This document shows, in pieces, positions 29,169 to 42,349 of a DNA stretch of 64,000 nucleotides; positions within the stretch are counted from its first letter, which is position 1; each line of letters opens with the position of its first letter. Source of the stretch: Talpa occidentalis (taxonomy: Eukaryota > Chordata > Mammalia > Eulipotyphla > Talpidae); NCBI RefSeq assembly GCF_014898055.3, contig NW_023601543.1:14097314-14161313 (forward strand). Direction: 5' to 3'. Made by a program: the position numbers and the translations under genes. The notes below the pieces were generated by a model that did not search any database, had not been told where the DNA came from, and saw only the letters and a list, made by a program, of their open reading frames with translations.

Positions 29169-31610
29169 AAGAAACCCAGGCTTTTCTCCCACTTTGTTAC
29201 TCTGGAGCTGTTTGGTAGCCAACAATTCATCGTTGGCATTGTTTTGAGAATGGCCAGTATTGTTTCTGATGCCCTGCTCTCTCTGAATCTCTGTCTCTTG
29301 AACTGGTGGACCGACAGGGTGGCACGGATGTGGGAGCACCTGCTTTCACTGTCCTGAGAGGTGATGTTACTGGAAAATATTCTTGAGCCACACCCCCTCT
29401 CACTTTTACATCTTGGGTATGGGAGCGGCAGACAGCTCCTTTCTGTAAAACTTGTATTATTCCCTCACGGGTTATGCAACAATGGTTAAGTACAAGACTT
29501 TATTGAGTACTTACTATACACGACGAGGTAGGGTGTATGATGGAGTATAGAGGCGGGATTAAAGCCATTTGTAAGACAGGACTTCTCAGCTCCAAATACT
29601 CTAAGCCTGCCTAGAGAGGAAAAAAGGCTACTATTTTTACCAAAGTTGTGCGGGTCCCTGAGGAGCACTAGAAAACCTTCAAGAAGTGGCTTTCAAAGGA
29701 GACAAGATACCGCAGGCCAGGTATGTGCACAGGGCGGGCTGGGGAACCTTTCTCCATAACTATGCAGTGTACGATCAGATTTTGTTTTTATTAACTCTTG
29801 TTAATTAACGTCTTGTAGTATCCCAGGAAGAGAAACACAGGCAAAGTTGGTGCGCTGGAGCTGGCTAGTTCTGACTCAGGAGAGCTAATATGCACCTCTT
29901 ATCTCAACCAGGCATTCAGTAACAGCACTTGGTGACTTGAAATTGGCCATGGTCAGAGAATTTACTCCAGTGAACAGCAGTACAAATCAGCCTTTTCTTC
30001 CTGGAGAGCTGTTTGTTCAACATTTACTAGCAAACTACTTCCTTCCTGTTTGATGTCTCAGGACAGTATTCTCATTGTTAAACAGGAACTTTCCCAGGTG
30101 ACCAGGAATCCTGATCATTTTCTTACACCCTCAAGAGTGGCGAGCACCGTGGTCTGCTCCTGCTCTTGTGCTTTGCTGCGCTGGTGAGCCACCTAAGGTC
30201 TATCAGATCTCTAGAGTATTTGGTGCATCCAAAGGCTGCTAACTAATATGGCTTAGCACCCTGACTACCTCCCCCCCCCCAATTCTTAGCTCTCATCCTC
30301 TTTTGCACTGTGGAGTGTATGTGGAGTAGACAAGTAAGGAACTTAGGTGGGACGAGGCAAGTGCTGTTCTGGGACAGTGAGGAGGCCCCACCAGACAGGA
30401 CAGATTCCAATGGCAAGTCCTGGTGTGGGGTTGGACTTAGGAGGTGGGAAGTCCTTGCTTTTGGAGGTGGAAAGGGATGTTGGGGCCCGCCCACAGAGTT
30501 CGGGTTTGTCAAGCAGTTCAACTAGTAAGGGCCCTGTTTGGGGCACAAAGTCACTTCCAGAAACTAAACTGTGGGTATTTTCAAGACTGTGAAGGAAGAT
30601 CCCAATAATAAATCAAATGCAAGTGGTGAAACAGAGCAGATTCTTAATTAATGTCATTGTGAGCCACAGGGCCTAGTGAGCTGTAAGGCTTGGAGGTCTG
30701 CCTGAGCAGGCTTCTGGATGCCTGTCACAAAACAAATGCTCAGTGCCATAACCTGGGTGAATTTACTGAAGGTTAATGGATGAAGAAAGAAAAAGAAGTT
30801 TTGTTGCATGTCAGTCTAGCAGGGCCACAAGGTTCTGTTTGACCCACATACCATGCATGGGCTCACCGTCCCCAAATAACAGTGCTCCTACCACCAGGAG
30901 ATGCCTTTTGTTTATTAGAAACAATGAGAAGTTATGTGTGTGCCTATCATCAGGGAGGGGTTCAGGAATAGACGTAAAATGAAGGAGGGCACGGAGGGCA
31001 GGCTCCCCAGTGTTCCAGGACCTTTTTTTCCTGTGTTGGATAAAGTTGACAGTCCCAGGAGGAAAGAGGGTTTGGCCCCTCTGCCTGGGTTGGGCAGGCA
31101 CACTGGCTCCTAGAAGCAGTTGAAGTCTGACCCAGGCAGGATACTTTAACGTGCCAGTGCCACCTTTATTCTGCTTCAATCTGACTTACTTGGCTCCAGT
31201 GTGTCCAAGTTGCAGGCATGTTTACGGGTGACAGGCTGCGTGGGCAGGGAATGCCACTCAGGAACTTTGAATTACTTGTCCAAAGGAAAATATAGAAGTC
31301 AATAATTGGATTCTTTTAGTCCCATTTATTATATGATTAACTAATTATATAATTAAAGTTAAATGGAGATGTGCAAACTGCAAGAGCAACACAAATTAGC
31401 AATTTAAAAACACATCACTGCAACATCACCCACTGCTGACAATCTGTTTCTAAAAAAGTCAGTTTATAGGCAACCATTTCAATGTACATGCATCTCTGTG
31501 TTCCACTTGTTTTGTGCCCAAGGATATGGTCAAATTTTCAAAAAGATCCAAGTACCTTTGACAGACAAAGTCTGTTAATCTGATATACTTTATTGCTTTC
31601 ATGTTAACAA
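28470..31610. other. Intergenic, no gene seen
   Basis: Contains the 33-unit CA repeat. A short tandem TGTGGAATAT pair lies near 28790-28805. No frame shows a recognisable domain. Confidence 0.5.
29102..29167. repeat. (CA)n microsatellite, 33 units
   Basis: Sixty-six bases of perfect AC repeat, the longest simple repeat in the window. The reading frames through it are artefacts. Confidence 0.98.
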
Positions 31611-31616
31611 TAATTT

Positions 31617-33135
31617 TTTTTTATTTTATTGGTCATAGTCTAGTGTCTCCCTAGCCCACACATCCTTAATTTTTATCTTCTACATTCACATCCTCCCTCC
31701 CAGGTACCCCTCCCTCTTTCCTTCCCATTTTTTTTTTCTTTTCTTCCTTTACCACGCAGTAGGTATACAGGCATACATACACACTTAATAGCAACTCACC
31801 AACATTACATGTTCCATCAATTTTCACTAGTCACCCTGGCAAAAATACAAATAATCACAAAACTAAGATCTACATTCTATTAAGAAACTGGACTTTGTAA
31901 GTCAATGTAGTCACTTATCTCCAGAAGCACCCTCTCCCTGGGCTGCAGCTGCCTGCAGGAAAGCCTGGAGTTTTGGAGTTTTGCTGACAAATGCCTTGAA
32001 GTCATCTTGATTGTCAAAGATTCTTCTCTCATCTTCAAATAGGAAAGACAGCCTGCCTGGATGGCTCACTCGGGGCTTCAGACCCAGGAACTTCAGCTGG
32101 TAGTAGATCTTGCTCCAACTTGGTCTCTCTTCCACTGGAAATAAGGCATAGTCTGGTGTCAGCCCTATTTTAACCTTGTTAAAAATCAGTTCTCCTTTTT
32201 TTTCAGCAGCTTGCAGAATGCTTTCTTTCTCTTTCAAGTTTAAGAACTGTATAATTATGTGCCTTGGACTTTTAGTTTGAGAGGTATGTTTAAATGGGGA
32301 CCTGTAAATTCTCTCTGTGTGTAAGTTGAGATCTATGTTTAGCTCTGGAAAATTTTTTTCAATAATTTCCTTAATAATGGTTTGGAGGTTACTCTCATTT
32401 TCTGCACCCTCAGGGATGCCAGATACACGAACATTGTACTTCCTTGAAGCATTTTCAAGATCCAGCACTTTTTCTTGAACTGTGAAGATCTGCTGCCTTA
32501 AAATTTTTATCTTTTGAGATTGAAGTTCAACTTGGTCCTCATTTGTACTAATTCTCTCTTCCATGATATTTATTCGGTAATTTTCTTCTCTCAAGATTTC
32601 TTTCAATCCTGCGACCTCACTTGCCAGTGCCCCATAATCTTTGATGAGCTTTTCCTGTGTGCTTTTTAAAATGTCCACATGGTCCCGTATCACTTGCAGG
32701 GTGGAAAACATCAGCTCCCTCACACTGCTCCTTTCTCGGGGCTCTTCCTGCTGACCGGCCAGGCCCCCTGCATCTCTGGAGCACCCTGAGGTCCCGGGAT
32801 CCTCCTCGCTGTCACAGGACTTCTTGCCTGTGCCCAAGCTTGTTTTCATCATTTTTCTCATTCTCTCTGAAGCTTAGGTGGCTTTTGTTTTCTTTTTCTG
32901 CTCTCGTAGCTGAGGCTTCTGTGAGCTTTGAGGTGTTTCCTAAGCTCAGCAGTTTGGTTCTGCACAAAGCTGCTTTCTCTGTGCTCTCCCCCAGATGCTG
33001 AAGAACTGGGGTCTTTTCAACGACATTCAAGCTGAAATCCTCAGAAACACTATAGGAAATGAAGGTATAATTAACTGATGTGCTCTGCTCTAATAGCATG
33101 GGGAGTAAGAGCTTCATAGCCCTACAGGTAAGATA
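31617..33135 (-). mobile_element. HAL1-like (half-L1) retrotransposon: ORF1 only, no ORF2
   Basis: Reading the minus strand, a leader of about 270 nt (down from 33135) is followed by an intact L1-type ORF1. Then comes about 290 nt of 3' UTR with a purine-rich G tract (about 31675-31745) and an A-rich end AATAAAATAAAAAAAA near 31617-31635. No reverse transcriptase ORF follows. HAL1 elements are known mammalian L1 derivatives with this layout. The 5' limit is uncertain and I did not find TSDs. Confidence 0.65.
31911..32861 (-). CDS. L1/HAL1 ORF1 protein, intact
   Basis: The frame encodes 316 residues with no interruption. Residues about 1-45 are charged and low-complexity. Residues about 50-135 form heptad-rich coiled coil (LKSTQEKLIKDYG, LKEILREENYRI, ILRQQIFTVQEKV). 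There follows the RRM start (NVRVSGIPEGAE) and the C-terminal domain (FLNLKEKESILQAAEKKGEL; SHPGRLSFLFEDERRIF). ORF1p is the RNA-binding trimeric chaperone of L1 ribonucleoprotein. An open frame of this length suggests a fairly young insertion. It is a repeat protein, not a host gene. Confidence 0.85.
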   Translation of the reverse strand: MRKMMKTSLGTGKKSCDSEEDPGTSGCSRDAGGLAGQQEEPRERSSVRELMFSTLQVIRDHVDILKSTQEKLIKDYGALASEVAGLKEILREENYRINIMEERISTNEDQVELQSQKIKILRQQIFTVQEKVLDLENASRKYNVRVSGIPEGAENESNLQTIIKEIIEKNFPELNIDLNLHTERIYRSPFKHTSQTKSPRHIIIQFLNLKEKESILQAAEKKGELIFNKVKIGLTPDYALFPVEERPSWSKIYYQLKFLGLKPRVSHPGRLSFLFEDERRIFDNQDDFKAFVSKTPKLQAFLQAAAAQGEGASGDK

Positions 33136-33404
33136 AAGAAATGCATAAATGTATAAATAACAAACAAACACATATAAATACACTAAATACCTGCATACAT
33201 AAATACATACACACAACACAATATAAATAAAGGTGCCAATACATAAACATGGAAATAAATATGAACAGAAAATGAACCTCACATATTCAGAATATTTAGC
33301 TTCTACCTCGCTGAGGATACACAGAATATGTTTCTGATTAAGCAGCTAGGTGCATTCGAATTATAAAGTAAAGAGTAAGAGGAGTTCATCTACGTGATTC
33401 AGTG

Positions 33405-33560
33405 TGTGTGGAAAGAGATTTTGACTTTGTGTCAGGGGGGCTTAAATTTCAGTCCTGGCCGAACAACTTACTAGCTGTGTAATCGTGTGACATTTGGCAA
33501 GCTGCTGAAAGTTATTTGAGTCTCCATCTCTTCATCAGTCAAATAAGTATTCAATAGCCA
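33405..33560 (+). repeat. MIR SINE fragment
   Basis: AACTTACTAGCTGTGTAATC and TTGGCAAGCTGCTG match MIR consensus text. Confidence 0.7.
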
Positions 33561-33569
33561 TGGGTTACA

Positions 33570-36500
33570 TCTGAATATAGAACTCTGTTACCCTCTGCCT
33601 AATCACGTTAATTTTTAACTGTTTCTTCACACTGGTATCTGGGATCTAGAGAGGTGGTGCCGTTTGGGGTAGATGCAGGATGTTGGTAGATTGGGCACTA
33701 GAACAGATCTCAAATGAATACCCTGTCTAGGCCCCTAGCATCATCTTTCTTTTTGAACAATTAAAAGCTACTTATTTACTTTGATTCTACCCAATCTTAT
33801 AGAAAGCAATAAAAGAGATGAAAAAATAAACAGTGCCTTCAAGATTATGATCTAACAGAAGATACATCTATAGTCACCACTTGATATAATGCAGAGTGTG
33901 GTAAGCTTCGGAAGAGTGTTAAAGTATTATGGGAGCACAGAGGGAAAATAGCCAATTCTGACTGGCAGCAATGAGGGTGTTTTTCATCCAAGTTCCCCAG
34001 ATTCAAGCATCCCTCTCATTAGGCATGGTGAGGGCCCCTTTGAGGCTTGCTATTCCCAAATATCTGTCTCACCCACCTGTCTCCCTGACACTCACCGTAT
34101 GACTCACCTTTAAAAAAAATACAGGGACAAGAAGTGCAAAGGATTGCAGTACAAGTTGTGTGGAGAGTATCTGGAAATTAGACTTGAAACATGGACAGGA
34201 ACCAGATCACTAAAGGCCATGTGTGCCCCATAGCATTTTTTAGCAAGATTTCTAATTTGTGCCAAATGGAAAGGCCAGGTCACAGTCTGGAGGCAAAGGG
34301 AGGGCTTCTCACCAAACAGAAAATGTCCTCCCTGGCTCCTCAAGCTCCCTGGTGTTAGTTAAGTTGTCCTGAGCATGGATCCTCAGCAACAATGTTCAGA
34401 GGCAACCTTTTGAGCTGGTAGACCACCCACGCACCCCACCCCTAATTCAAAGTCCTTATAGTTCAGGTTTCTTTTTCAAAGGAAAACAAACAAACAAAAA
34501 AAACAGAGATGGAATAGCTTACCGCTACAATTACATAGATTAAAATACCTATGTGCATTTTGCAATTTTCAAATAACAGGATGTCTTAAACCCCAACGTG
34601 TCCGACAAGCTAACTTTTAATGGGGTCTAGGGGTAGACAAATGAGACGGGTAGATGGTGAGCAAGAAAAAGAAAACTCAAAATTCAGTTCTGTAAGTTCA
34701 AATACAAAAGGCGATTTCATCTGAATTCTCAGAAAGACTCAAAAGTGCTAAAGGAAATTAGTATAATCACTTGATGGGATTCACCTAATAAAAATCAGAA
34801 CAGCTCTTTGGAATTTCTACATTCAAAATAATCTTTAGTACCCAGAGCACTTAGTACTACAAGATCTTAAGCAAATGGCATTTATTCATTTGTGCAATTA
34901 TTCAAAAATATATTGCACGCCTATTTTGCTTTCTAGTTCTGAGGTTACATCAGCAAACAAAACATACCAAAAAAAAGAGCCCACATATTAATCAGTGAAT
35001 GTTTTTACTAGATATCTGGGTGAGTCAAATTTCTAATGCTTGGACTTAGGCAGCTATTTTCATTACTTTACCATCACTAAAGACAAAGAACTTTTGATGA
35101 AAACTCTGGCAACTAAATTTTTGGATGCCATTTAGCAGTGTGTGTGATTAGTTGGGGGGGTGGATGACTCTGAAGAGATTTTGGATGACCCTGTCATCAC
35201 CTTTCCCTGAACCCCATTATTCAGAATCAAGTGATCAAGTGGAGGAGGAAGGTTAGGTATTTAGGAGAAAGATTCTGGAAAGCCTGCTATGTAGAGGAAA
35301 AGATTTGGTCATTTGGCACTAAAGATACTTAAAATTAATTCTGTGACTTTGATCTGCACAAGATTTTTCCTTAGTATTTTAACAAGATCTCCAGAAACTT
35401 AGGGCAGGATAATCAGTGGGAAAGCTGCAGTGTCAAGGAAATCTACATTACAATGTCGTTAGGCACCATGATGTTAAAAATATAAATTAACTAATGGAAA
35501 TAGTGCTGGACACTAATTAAAGGATCCAAATGACTTGTCATTATTAATAACTCTGTACTTCAACAAGAAGCACTTGCTGTGTAAGTTCTGTGACTATCCT
35601 GGGCTCAGCATGACAATATTTTAAAAATATGTACACCATGAAAGAATCCCACTTGAAATAGCTGTAAGATGGCGCCAAAAAGTTACCAAGTACAACTTAG
35701 CACAGACTCAAAATGAAATGTAAATTTGTTCTTATGATCTCAAGGAGTAGTTAAACTTATATGTATTTTTGAAAATATCAGACAGACATAATGGCATATA
35801 CTTTCTTGAATTTCAAGTGGTTAACTCCAATGTCTATTCTTTTAACCAAATTTTATTAAATGCCCACTATAAATAAGACACCCTCATATATTTAGTGGAA
35901 TAAGATGGGTGAAAAATTGAAGGAAGAAAGGAAGGAGGGAGGATAAAAGAATGCAAGACCCTCTTATGCATATGTTGACAGCTAAAAGATTAATTAAACA
36001 CACTTACTATCCTTCTAAACTACAAGTTTAGAAGTACAGCAAAGACCTATAAACAATAATAAAAGTACAATGTGCTATAGTTTGATAAGAAAAGTCTAGA
36101 AAAATTGGTCATGGAAGTTTAGTAAAGAGCAATATTCTCAATAATTTTTCCAGCCAAGGGGATCAGTGAAAGCTTCGTGGATAAGGTCACATTTGAACTA
36201 AACTATGAAATGTGTTTGGATTAATCTGGCAGCTGTAAATACTAGATGGCTAGTTCTCCAGGAGTAGAGAGGGCGACTTGCTCATCTGTGTATCTCTTGT
36301 GCTTAATACAGAAATGATGCTAATAATAGCTGCATTTATTACATGCTTGCTGTTTAATATTTGCTGCACGTCATGTTAAGCGTTTCCCACACATTGCCAC
36401 ATTCACCTTCACAACAACAGCAGTAGTGGCAGTGAGGGCAACAGAAAAAAACAACAGCAAAAACATTAGTTGAATGCTGACTGTGGGCCGAGCACTGCTT

Positions 36501-37260
36501 TAAGTGTATGTCACTACTTGTATCTCTTCCTTACACAGGAGCAAACTGAAGCCCAGAGAGGTTAATCAACTCCTCCAAGGTCACACAGGTTAATCAGAGC
36601 TGCAAATTGCATCCGGGTCATTTGATTCCAAAGCCCCTGGTATCATAGCTCAGTAAGTATTACTTAGAAAGGAGTTAGAAATCTTGAATAAATAGTGAAT
36701 GAAAATTAAAAGAAGGAAGAGAGATATGGCGAAGACAGAAACTATGGAAGCTGTAAATTGTTAGGGGATTAAAAATGAGCAAGGCAAAACTGCCACTGTG
36801 CTTTCAGCCTAAGCTAGGAAATTTTAGCTAAATATTTTTCCTTCTCAAAGATAAAGGACCATGCACTATATATCTTTTAAAATTATTTTTATTGATATTT
36901 TTTTCATATATACAATGATAACCCCTAGAGGCTACATAAAAGACACTTAAAAGAAAACAGACAAAATGCTCATAGTAGTCATTTTCTATGTCTCAGAGAA
37001 CTATTTGTTATGCTGTTCTTTTTTATCATCCCTGTATTTTCTACTATAACAACAAATAATCGATTTTAAAAAAGAACTTTAAAAACGTGGGTAATGTTTT
37101 AGGACAGATTTAAAAATAATCAGAATTCCTTGTTGTTAGGAAATACACTTAAATATTTATGAGAGATTGATGAGGATATTATATTATATATTATATTTCT
37201 TAAATGGTCCAGAAAGTGTATATATACATATACCATATATATATTAGTGTGTGTGTATAT
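33570..37260. other. AT-rich intergenic, no gene seen
   Basis: Besides the MIR at 36470-36655, nothing was recognised. Simple AT-rich strings are common near 37180-37260. Confidence 0.5.
36470..36655 (-). repeat. MIR SINE
   Basis: GAAGCCCAGAGAGGTTAATC and CCAAGGTCACACAGGTTAAT are the inverted MIR core. Confidence 0.75.
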
Positions 37261-37267
37261 GTATATA

Positions 37268-37647
37268 TAGTTTTCCCTTCAACAACATGGAGGGTAAGGA
37301 TGCTGGTCCTCTATATTCACAAATCCGCATTTAACTTTTGACTCCACCAAAAGTTAACTACTAATCTATTAATAGACTGTTGACCAGAAGTCTTACCAAT
37401 AACACAAATAATGTATGTATTAATATTTTGTATGCTATATGTATTACATATTGTATTCCAACTATAAAGCACGTACAGAAGGGAAGATGTTTTTAAAAAC
37501 ATCATTAGGAAACAAAAATATATTTAGGGTACTGTACTGTATTTATGTATCTATTGATACCATGAGTTTGCATTGTATATTTACAAGAAAAATCCACCTG
37601 TCAATGGACCCTGGCAGTTCAAATCTGTGTTGTTCAAGGATCAACTG
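37268..37647 (+). mobile_element. Tigger-type (TcMar) nonautonomous DNA transposon
   Basis: It is 380 bp, flanked by TA (37266-37267 and 37648-37649). The terminal inverted repeats are the left TAGTTTTCCCTTCAACAA and the inverse of the right TTGTTCAAGGATCAACTG. Interior text such as TTAACTTTTGACTCCACC and ACTGTACTGTATTTATG fits the Tigger family. It has no open transposase. Confidence 0.75.
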
Positions 37648-37759
37648 TATACATACACATACAGTAGATGCTTAAATAATATTATTTTGTTCAGTGTCAA
37701 ATGGGATTCTTTTTGTCTCATCAACGTTGTAACAAAACAACATTATGCAAGAACCTGAT

Positions 37760-40700
37760 TTCATTTCATTGTAGGTCATTTCACTTAAAATTGTAGTTTT
37801 CAAGATCTGATGTATTAAGTGAGGATTTCAGAGAGAAAGAGAAATTATACTAAAATGTCAAAATTAAGAGAATCCGAGAGAAAAGTATTTCCTGGGACTT
37901 TTAAATACAAATCTTGAAACATTTCTTTAAGTCAAAATTTATGTTAAAATTAGAAAAAGCACTAATTTGAATAAACAAAGCAAAAATTCTGAGAGGAAGT
38001 GTGTATGTAGTCTCCGTGTGGGCATGATGTGTATATAGTTCATACGTTCCACACAAATATGTATTACAATTTTAGAAAAATAAAGAAAAACAATCAGTGG
38101 GATCATAACACTTTTATTTTTCTTATAGCTTTTATTTCTGTTGATTTTTCCTTCTTCCTGCCTTTGGCTCTGCCATCCCATCCTTGCCAAAGTTGCCAGT
38201 TGTACCTAAGAAAGCCATTCCTAGTTTGCCTTATTGGATATGTATCTGCAACTTCATTTCAAGGGCTAACTTCTGTTCGACTTCTTCAAAAGCATTTTGA
38301 GATAGTCAAGTTTTAATACGTTTTGACCATTTTCACTGAGCAAACTAGCTGTTTAGTTCAATTCACTTGGATATTTGTTTAAATGAACTGTTGGTAAGGA
38401 GCTTTTGGAGAATGAGGTGGAGAGAAAGGTTGGACTAATAGGGGCAATTAATCTGAATGGTGAGATTTTTATACAAATACAGATCTCCATGGAAACAAAA
38501 AAAAAACAAACAAAAAAGAAGAAGATAGTTATAAAAGGTTTGTGAAATTGCTCTTATTTCTGCTGTCCAATTTTCATTAGGTCAAATCTGATGACTGTCA
38601 TTATTTTTATTATAATTCTTTATCTATGTATAGCCCCATTGTTCCTTTCTCCCAGAGTGCTCATAGATCCATTTTGTTCATTTACTTCCCCAACAATGCT
38701 GTTAAATAGAGCCTAGGTACATGGGGCCAACGCTTATTTTTTTTAGCTAGCTTAGCATACACACCTAATTGCAGAAAAACAATTTGTTCAGAGGCAATGG
38801 TGCCTTTGGACCGAATGTTGATATGCCATATATAATATAGCTATTATAACTGATAATGGACATAATAACTTGATACTTTTGAAAGATGTTCTTGAATAGT
38901 ATTCTTAACTATAAATGACTAAATGTAAACTGAGGAGAACTGGAAATATACAATTATGCATCCTAGATGGAGAAAGTTTTCCTTGAATTTGTGTTCCCTC
39001 AGAGTCAGGGAGAGAAATAAAAGCTAATACCAACCTGAACTTTCCTTTAAAATGAGAAGACCATTTTGTAATTTTATAAATCTGTCACCTTATAACTTGA
39101 TGTCATCTGTTGCAAATCATTCAAATAGAAAATATCAACAGAGGTTTTTCTAAGATTCATGTTTATCACAAGACAATAAGGTTAGATTGTGTTCTTTTAA
39201 TGTAATTTTAATTTCGGCTCTAAATAATTTGTATCTCTCCCAGGGTTAAGAAAACAGAAAGTACACATAAACACTAAGATGTAAAAGTTTCATGAAATAC
39301 ATTAATCATCCATTTATATAATACCTTGTTTATTTGGGACTGTCACAACATTAAACTAGATAAGTAGATGCAAAAATGAAGGGAGCTTGATTTGTGATGC
39401 TGTCCATTGCCCAGAAGCAAGGGACTGTGGCTGTTTTTGCAGCATTGCACCATTTTAGGAGGCTGGGGACAGTGTAGGCATATGCTACTTTTTTCTACCT
39501 TATGCTGAAAGAGACAGCAAAATGAAGACTCTAAATCTATTATTTGTCAACAGGTTAAATTTGAGGATATTTACACTTTAAAGATGGATTTTGAAAGTCT
39601 TAGTGCCCTTGAATGTTTAATTATCTGTGTGTTTATTCAGAATGGAAATAAAATAGGATATTTTCTTGTCTACAAAAGTTATGAGAGCTATTTTTAAATA
39701 AAACATCCGAAATAAACTTAATAATACCTGCATCAAAAATAATTTGTAAATGCTCACAAACTATAGAATACAAATGTGAAATCCTGTTTTTGGATCTAAC
39801 CATAACCAGACACACAAGCAGAGGATGAGAAGTGGCTAAGTAGCAACGCACATAAAAAAGATTTAGGGGTTTTCAGGGACTGTAAGCTCAATATTATTCA
39901 GTTGTGTGTTGTGGCTGCATAGCAAACTAAATCCATCTTCATCTGCATTAATAGAAAGATAGAGTCGGAAGCAAGGGAGTGCTAGCACAGCCCAGCTCTG
40001 CACTTGGCAGAGCTGTCCTTGAAGTGTTCAATGAAAATAGCAGGACTGGGGGAATATTTGGGCAGCAGCCACAAGCTAAAATGCATCTAGAAGGGAGATA
40101 GCAGGAAGACTCTGGAAACCATGACATGAGGGACTGCTAAGAGGTCTGGGCTGGCTTAATCCGGAAATGAGAATTCTTGAGGAAGAACAAGAGGTAGACA
40201 CTGCCTTTCAATAGTCCTTCCATATTGTCTCTCCCGCCTACCCCATCCCCTCTCCTTTGTCCCGTCCCTCTTCTTCCCCTTTTCTTTCTCCCATCCTTCC
40301 TCCCTGCAGTTATTTCCAAAGATAGTAGTCTTCCAGCGGTCCTTTTACACGGGGTGATTTCTATGCATGCCCCGAACAGCGCACTTCCTTGCCACTCCTT
40401 TTCATTTCCCCCCTTTTCTTAGGCGTCCCCACTTAAAGCCAGCAGGGCTAGACCACAGTAAATCCCCCAACTCCGCATGTATTTTTAGAAAGGGCTTCGT
40501 GGCCCTGGGAAAGGAAATGGAATATGAGTTAACTAGCACAGACTCTTAAGCCCAGGTCTTGTGAAAACAGGCCCAGGTACAAAAGGAGCAATTCCAATAA
40601 AACTATAAAATGAACTTCTTTAGTCCCCCTAATGCTTGTTGGCATTAGCCATGGGAATCTGAGCAGAGAGCTTCATGGGTGGGCTGAAAGCGCACCTGTA

Positions 40701-40950
40701 ACACTAATCTAGGGTGCTTTAAATATCAGGTTCCCATTTAACAAGGAAAAAGGGGAAGTTTGTTAATACAAAAGTTTGAGCATAGAACATCACCGCCTGA
40801 GTGATTAAACCTATTTCGGAAGGCTGAAATACTAATGACTCCAATTTGTCAAAACATAAGAGTTTTAATGGGGGCAGGGTGTGTTGGCAGTGGTATGCAG
40901 CATAGGAATCAACAATGCGTTCTTTAAAGCAAAACATAAAAGCTCTATCC
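37760..40950. other. AT-rich intergenic, no gene seen
   Basis: Short frames only. A pyrimidine-rich patch lies at about 40210-40420. No repeat family was identified with confidence. Confidence 0.5.
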
Positions 40951-40951
40951 A

Positions 40952-41062
40952 TCTGAAGTTCTCAGAATCACTATAGGAAATTAGGTGTAATTGACTGATG
41001 TGATCTCATATAATAGAAATGGGACTGAGTGCTTAGTATTCTCACAGTTAAAACAAGTAAAT
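40952..41062 (-). mobile_element. Fragment related to the leader of the HAL1-like element
   Basis: CACTATAGGAAATTAGGTG and the following approximately 80 nt are clearly similar to 33031-33135 (CACTATAGGAAATGAAGGT), sharing TAATT-ACTGATGTG and the TAATAG-ATGGG block. Only the 5' leader portion is recognisable. No ORF1 remnant was seen next to it. Confidence 0.55.
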
Positions 41063-41594
41063 AAAATGAGTTGGCAGCGCACAAAATACTTCTGGTGTGT
41101 AGAGTTCGTGTAAATTTGGACACATTCTTGCTTTAAATATTTTGTAAATATAAATGTCTCTACTAGAAAACAGAGAAGGTAAGAGGAAATGTAAGGAAAA
41201 CGAGACAGGAGGAGGTAATGAGGAAAGAGAAGAACAGATGGAAATACAGGAGGAGAAAAGGAGAATAGGAAAAGAAGGTGAAAAAAGGTACAGAAATCTA
41301 GGAAAAGTAAATTGAAACAGGAAAATACAGAATACAGCAAGGAGAGGTAGAAGATGTAAATATTTGTGTGACTTCGAAGTATCTGTGTTACAAGAATCTT
41401 CAAGGAAGTGAGAAATCACTGCTTTTTTTAAACCTGTGGTCCCCAATAACAAAAGTGCTGATGAATTAGGGTGGAGGAGAGAGAACCGTAAGTCCCAATA
41501 AATTCTTGGTCTGATAGACTCTTCCAAGACCAGTTCCTTTCTTGCCAGTAGCTTCCGCTCTCGGCGGAGGGGTTAGACAAGCACGCCAGCACTG

Positions 41595-41995
41595 CTACTT
41601 ATATATTCACAGCAACTTGCTTCGTAATAATCCTAAACTGCAAACATTCCAAATCTCATCAACTAGCAAATGGATAAATTGTGTTACATCCAAACTACAG
41701 ATTTCTACTCAGCAAAGGAGAGGAACAGACATAGATGAATATCAAAGATATATTATGTTAACTGAAAGAAGCCAGGCCTAAAAGACTACAATTGTATGAT
41801 TACACTTATATAGCATTCTAGAAATGGCAAACGACAGTATGGAGAACAGATATTGGTTGGCAAGGGTTAGGGCTGGGAGAACAAGATTTCTGCAGAGGGG
41901 GGTGAGGGAATTTTGAAGGTGACGGAAATGTTCTTAATCGCGGTGGCTGCACGTCTATATGTACATTTGTCACAGCTAGTGAATTCTAACTAACA
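41595..41995 (+). mobile_element. Old L1M-type LINE 3' fragment
   Basis: The stretches CAAATGGATAAATTGTG, AACTGAAAGAAGCCAGGC, TTGGTTGGCAAGGG and ACGGAAATGTTCTTAATCGC follow ancient L1 3' end order. It is diverged and noncoding. Confidence 0.65.
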
Positions 41996-42271
41996 TCTCA
42001 CTAATGACTGATAAAGATGAACCAGAAAAAATGTCTACAAGGTCCACCTATTCATAAGTGTTGCTGCCTTTGCTTTTTTGGCCCCTTGTACTCCAGGAGG
42101 AGCAGTGTGTAGAAAGCACATATCTGGGCTCTTAAAGCAGTGACTTAAATGCTTGTTTGCAGAATTCCTTATTCCCTGTTCATCAAGTTGATATTCTTCA
42201 ATTTGGCATTCAAGATCCTCCATAATCAGATCCCTCTTTGCTGCTCTACCTTTGACTGTCAACATATCCAT

Positions 42272-42342
42272 CTATCTGTCTGTCTGTCTGTCGATCTGTC
42301 CATCCATCCATCCATCCATCCATCCATCCATCCATCCATCCA
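42272..42342. repeat. Compound (TCTG)n/(CATC)n microsatellite
   Basis: TCTGTC-type units pass into about ten CATC units at 42301-42342. Confidence 0.95.
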
Positions 42343-42349
42343 CTCTTAC

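Noticed and set aside
41048..41527. 159- and 140-codon minus-strand frames
   Set aside because: Leucine/serine/phenylalanine-rich translation of a purine-rich plus strand, with no motif. It partly overlaps the HAL1 leader-like fragment.
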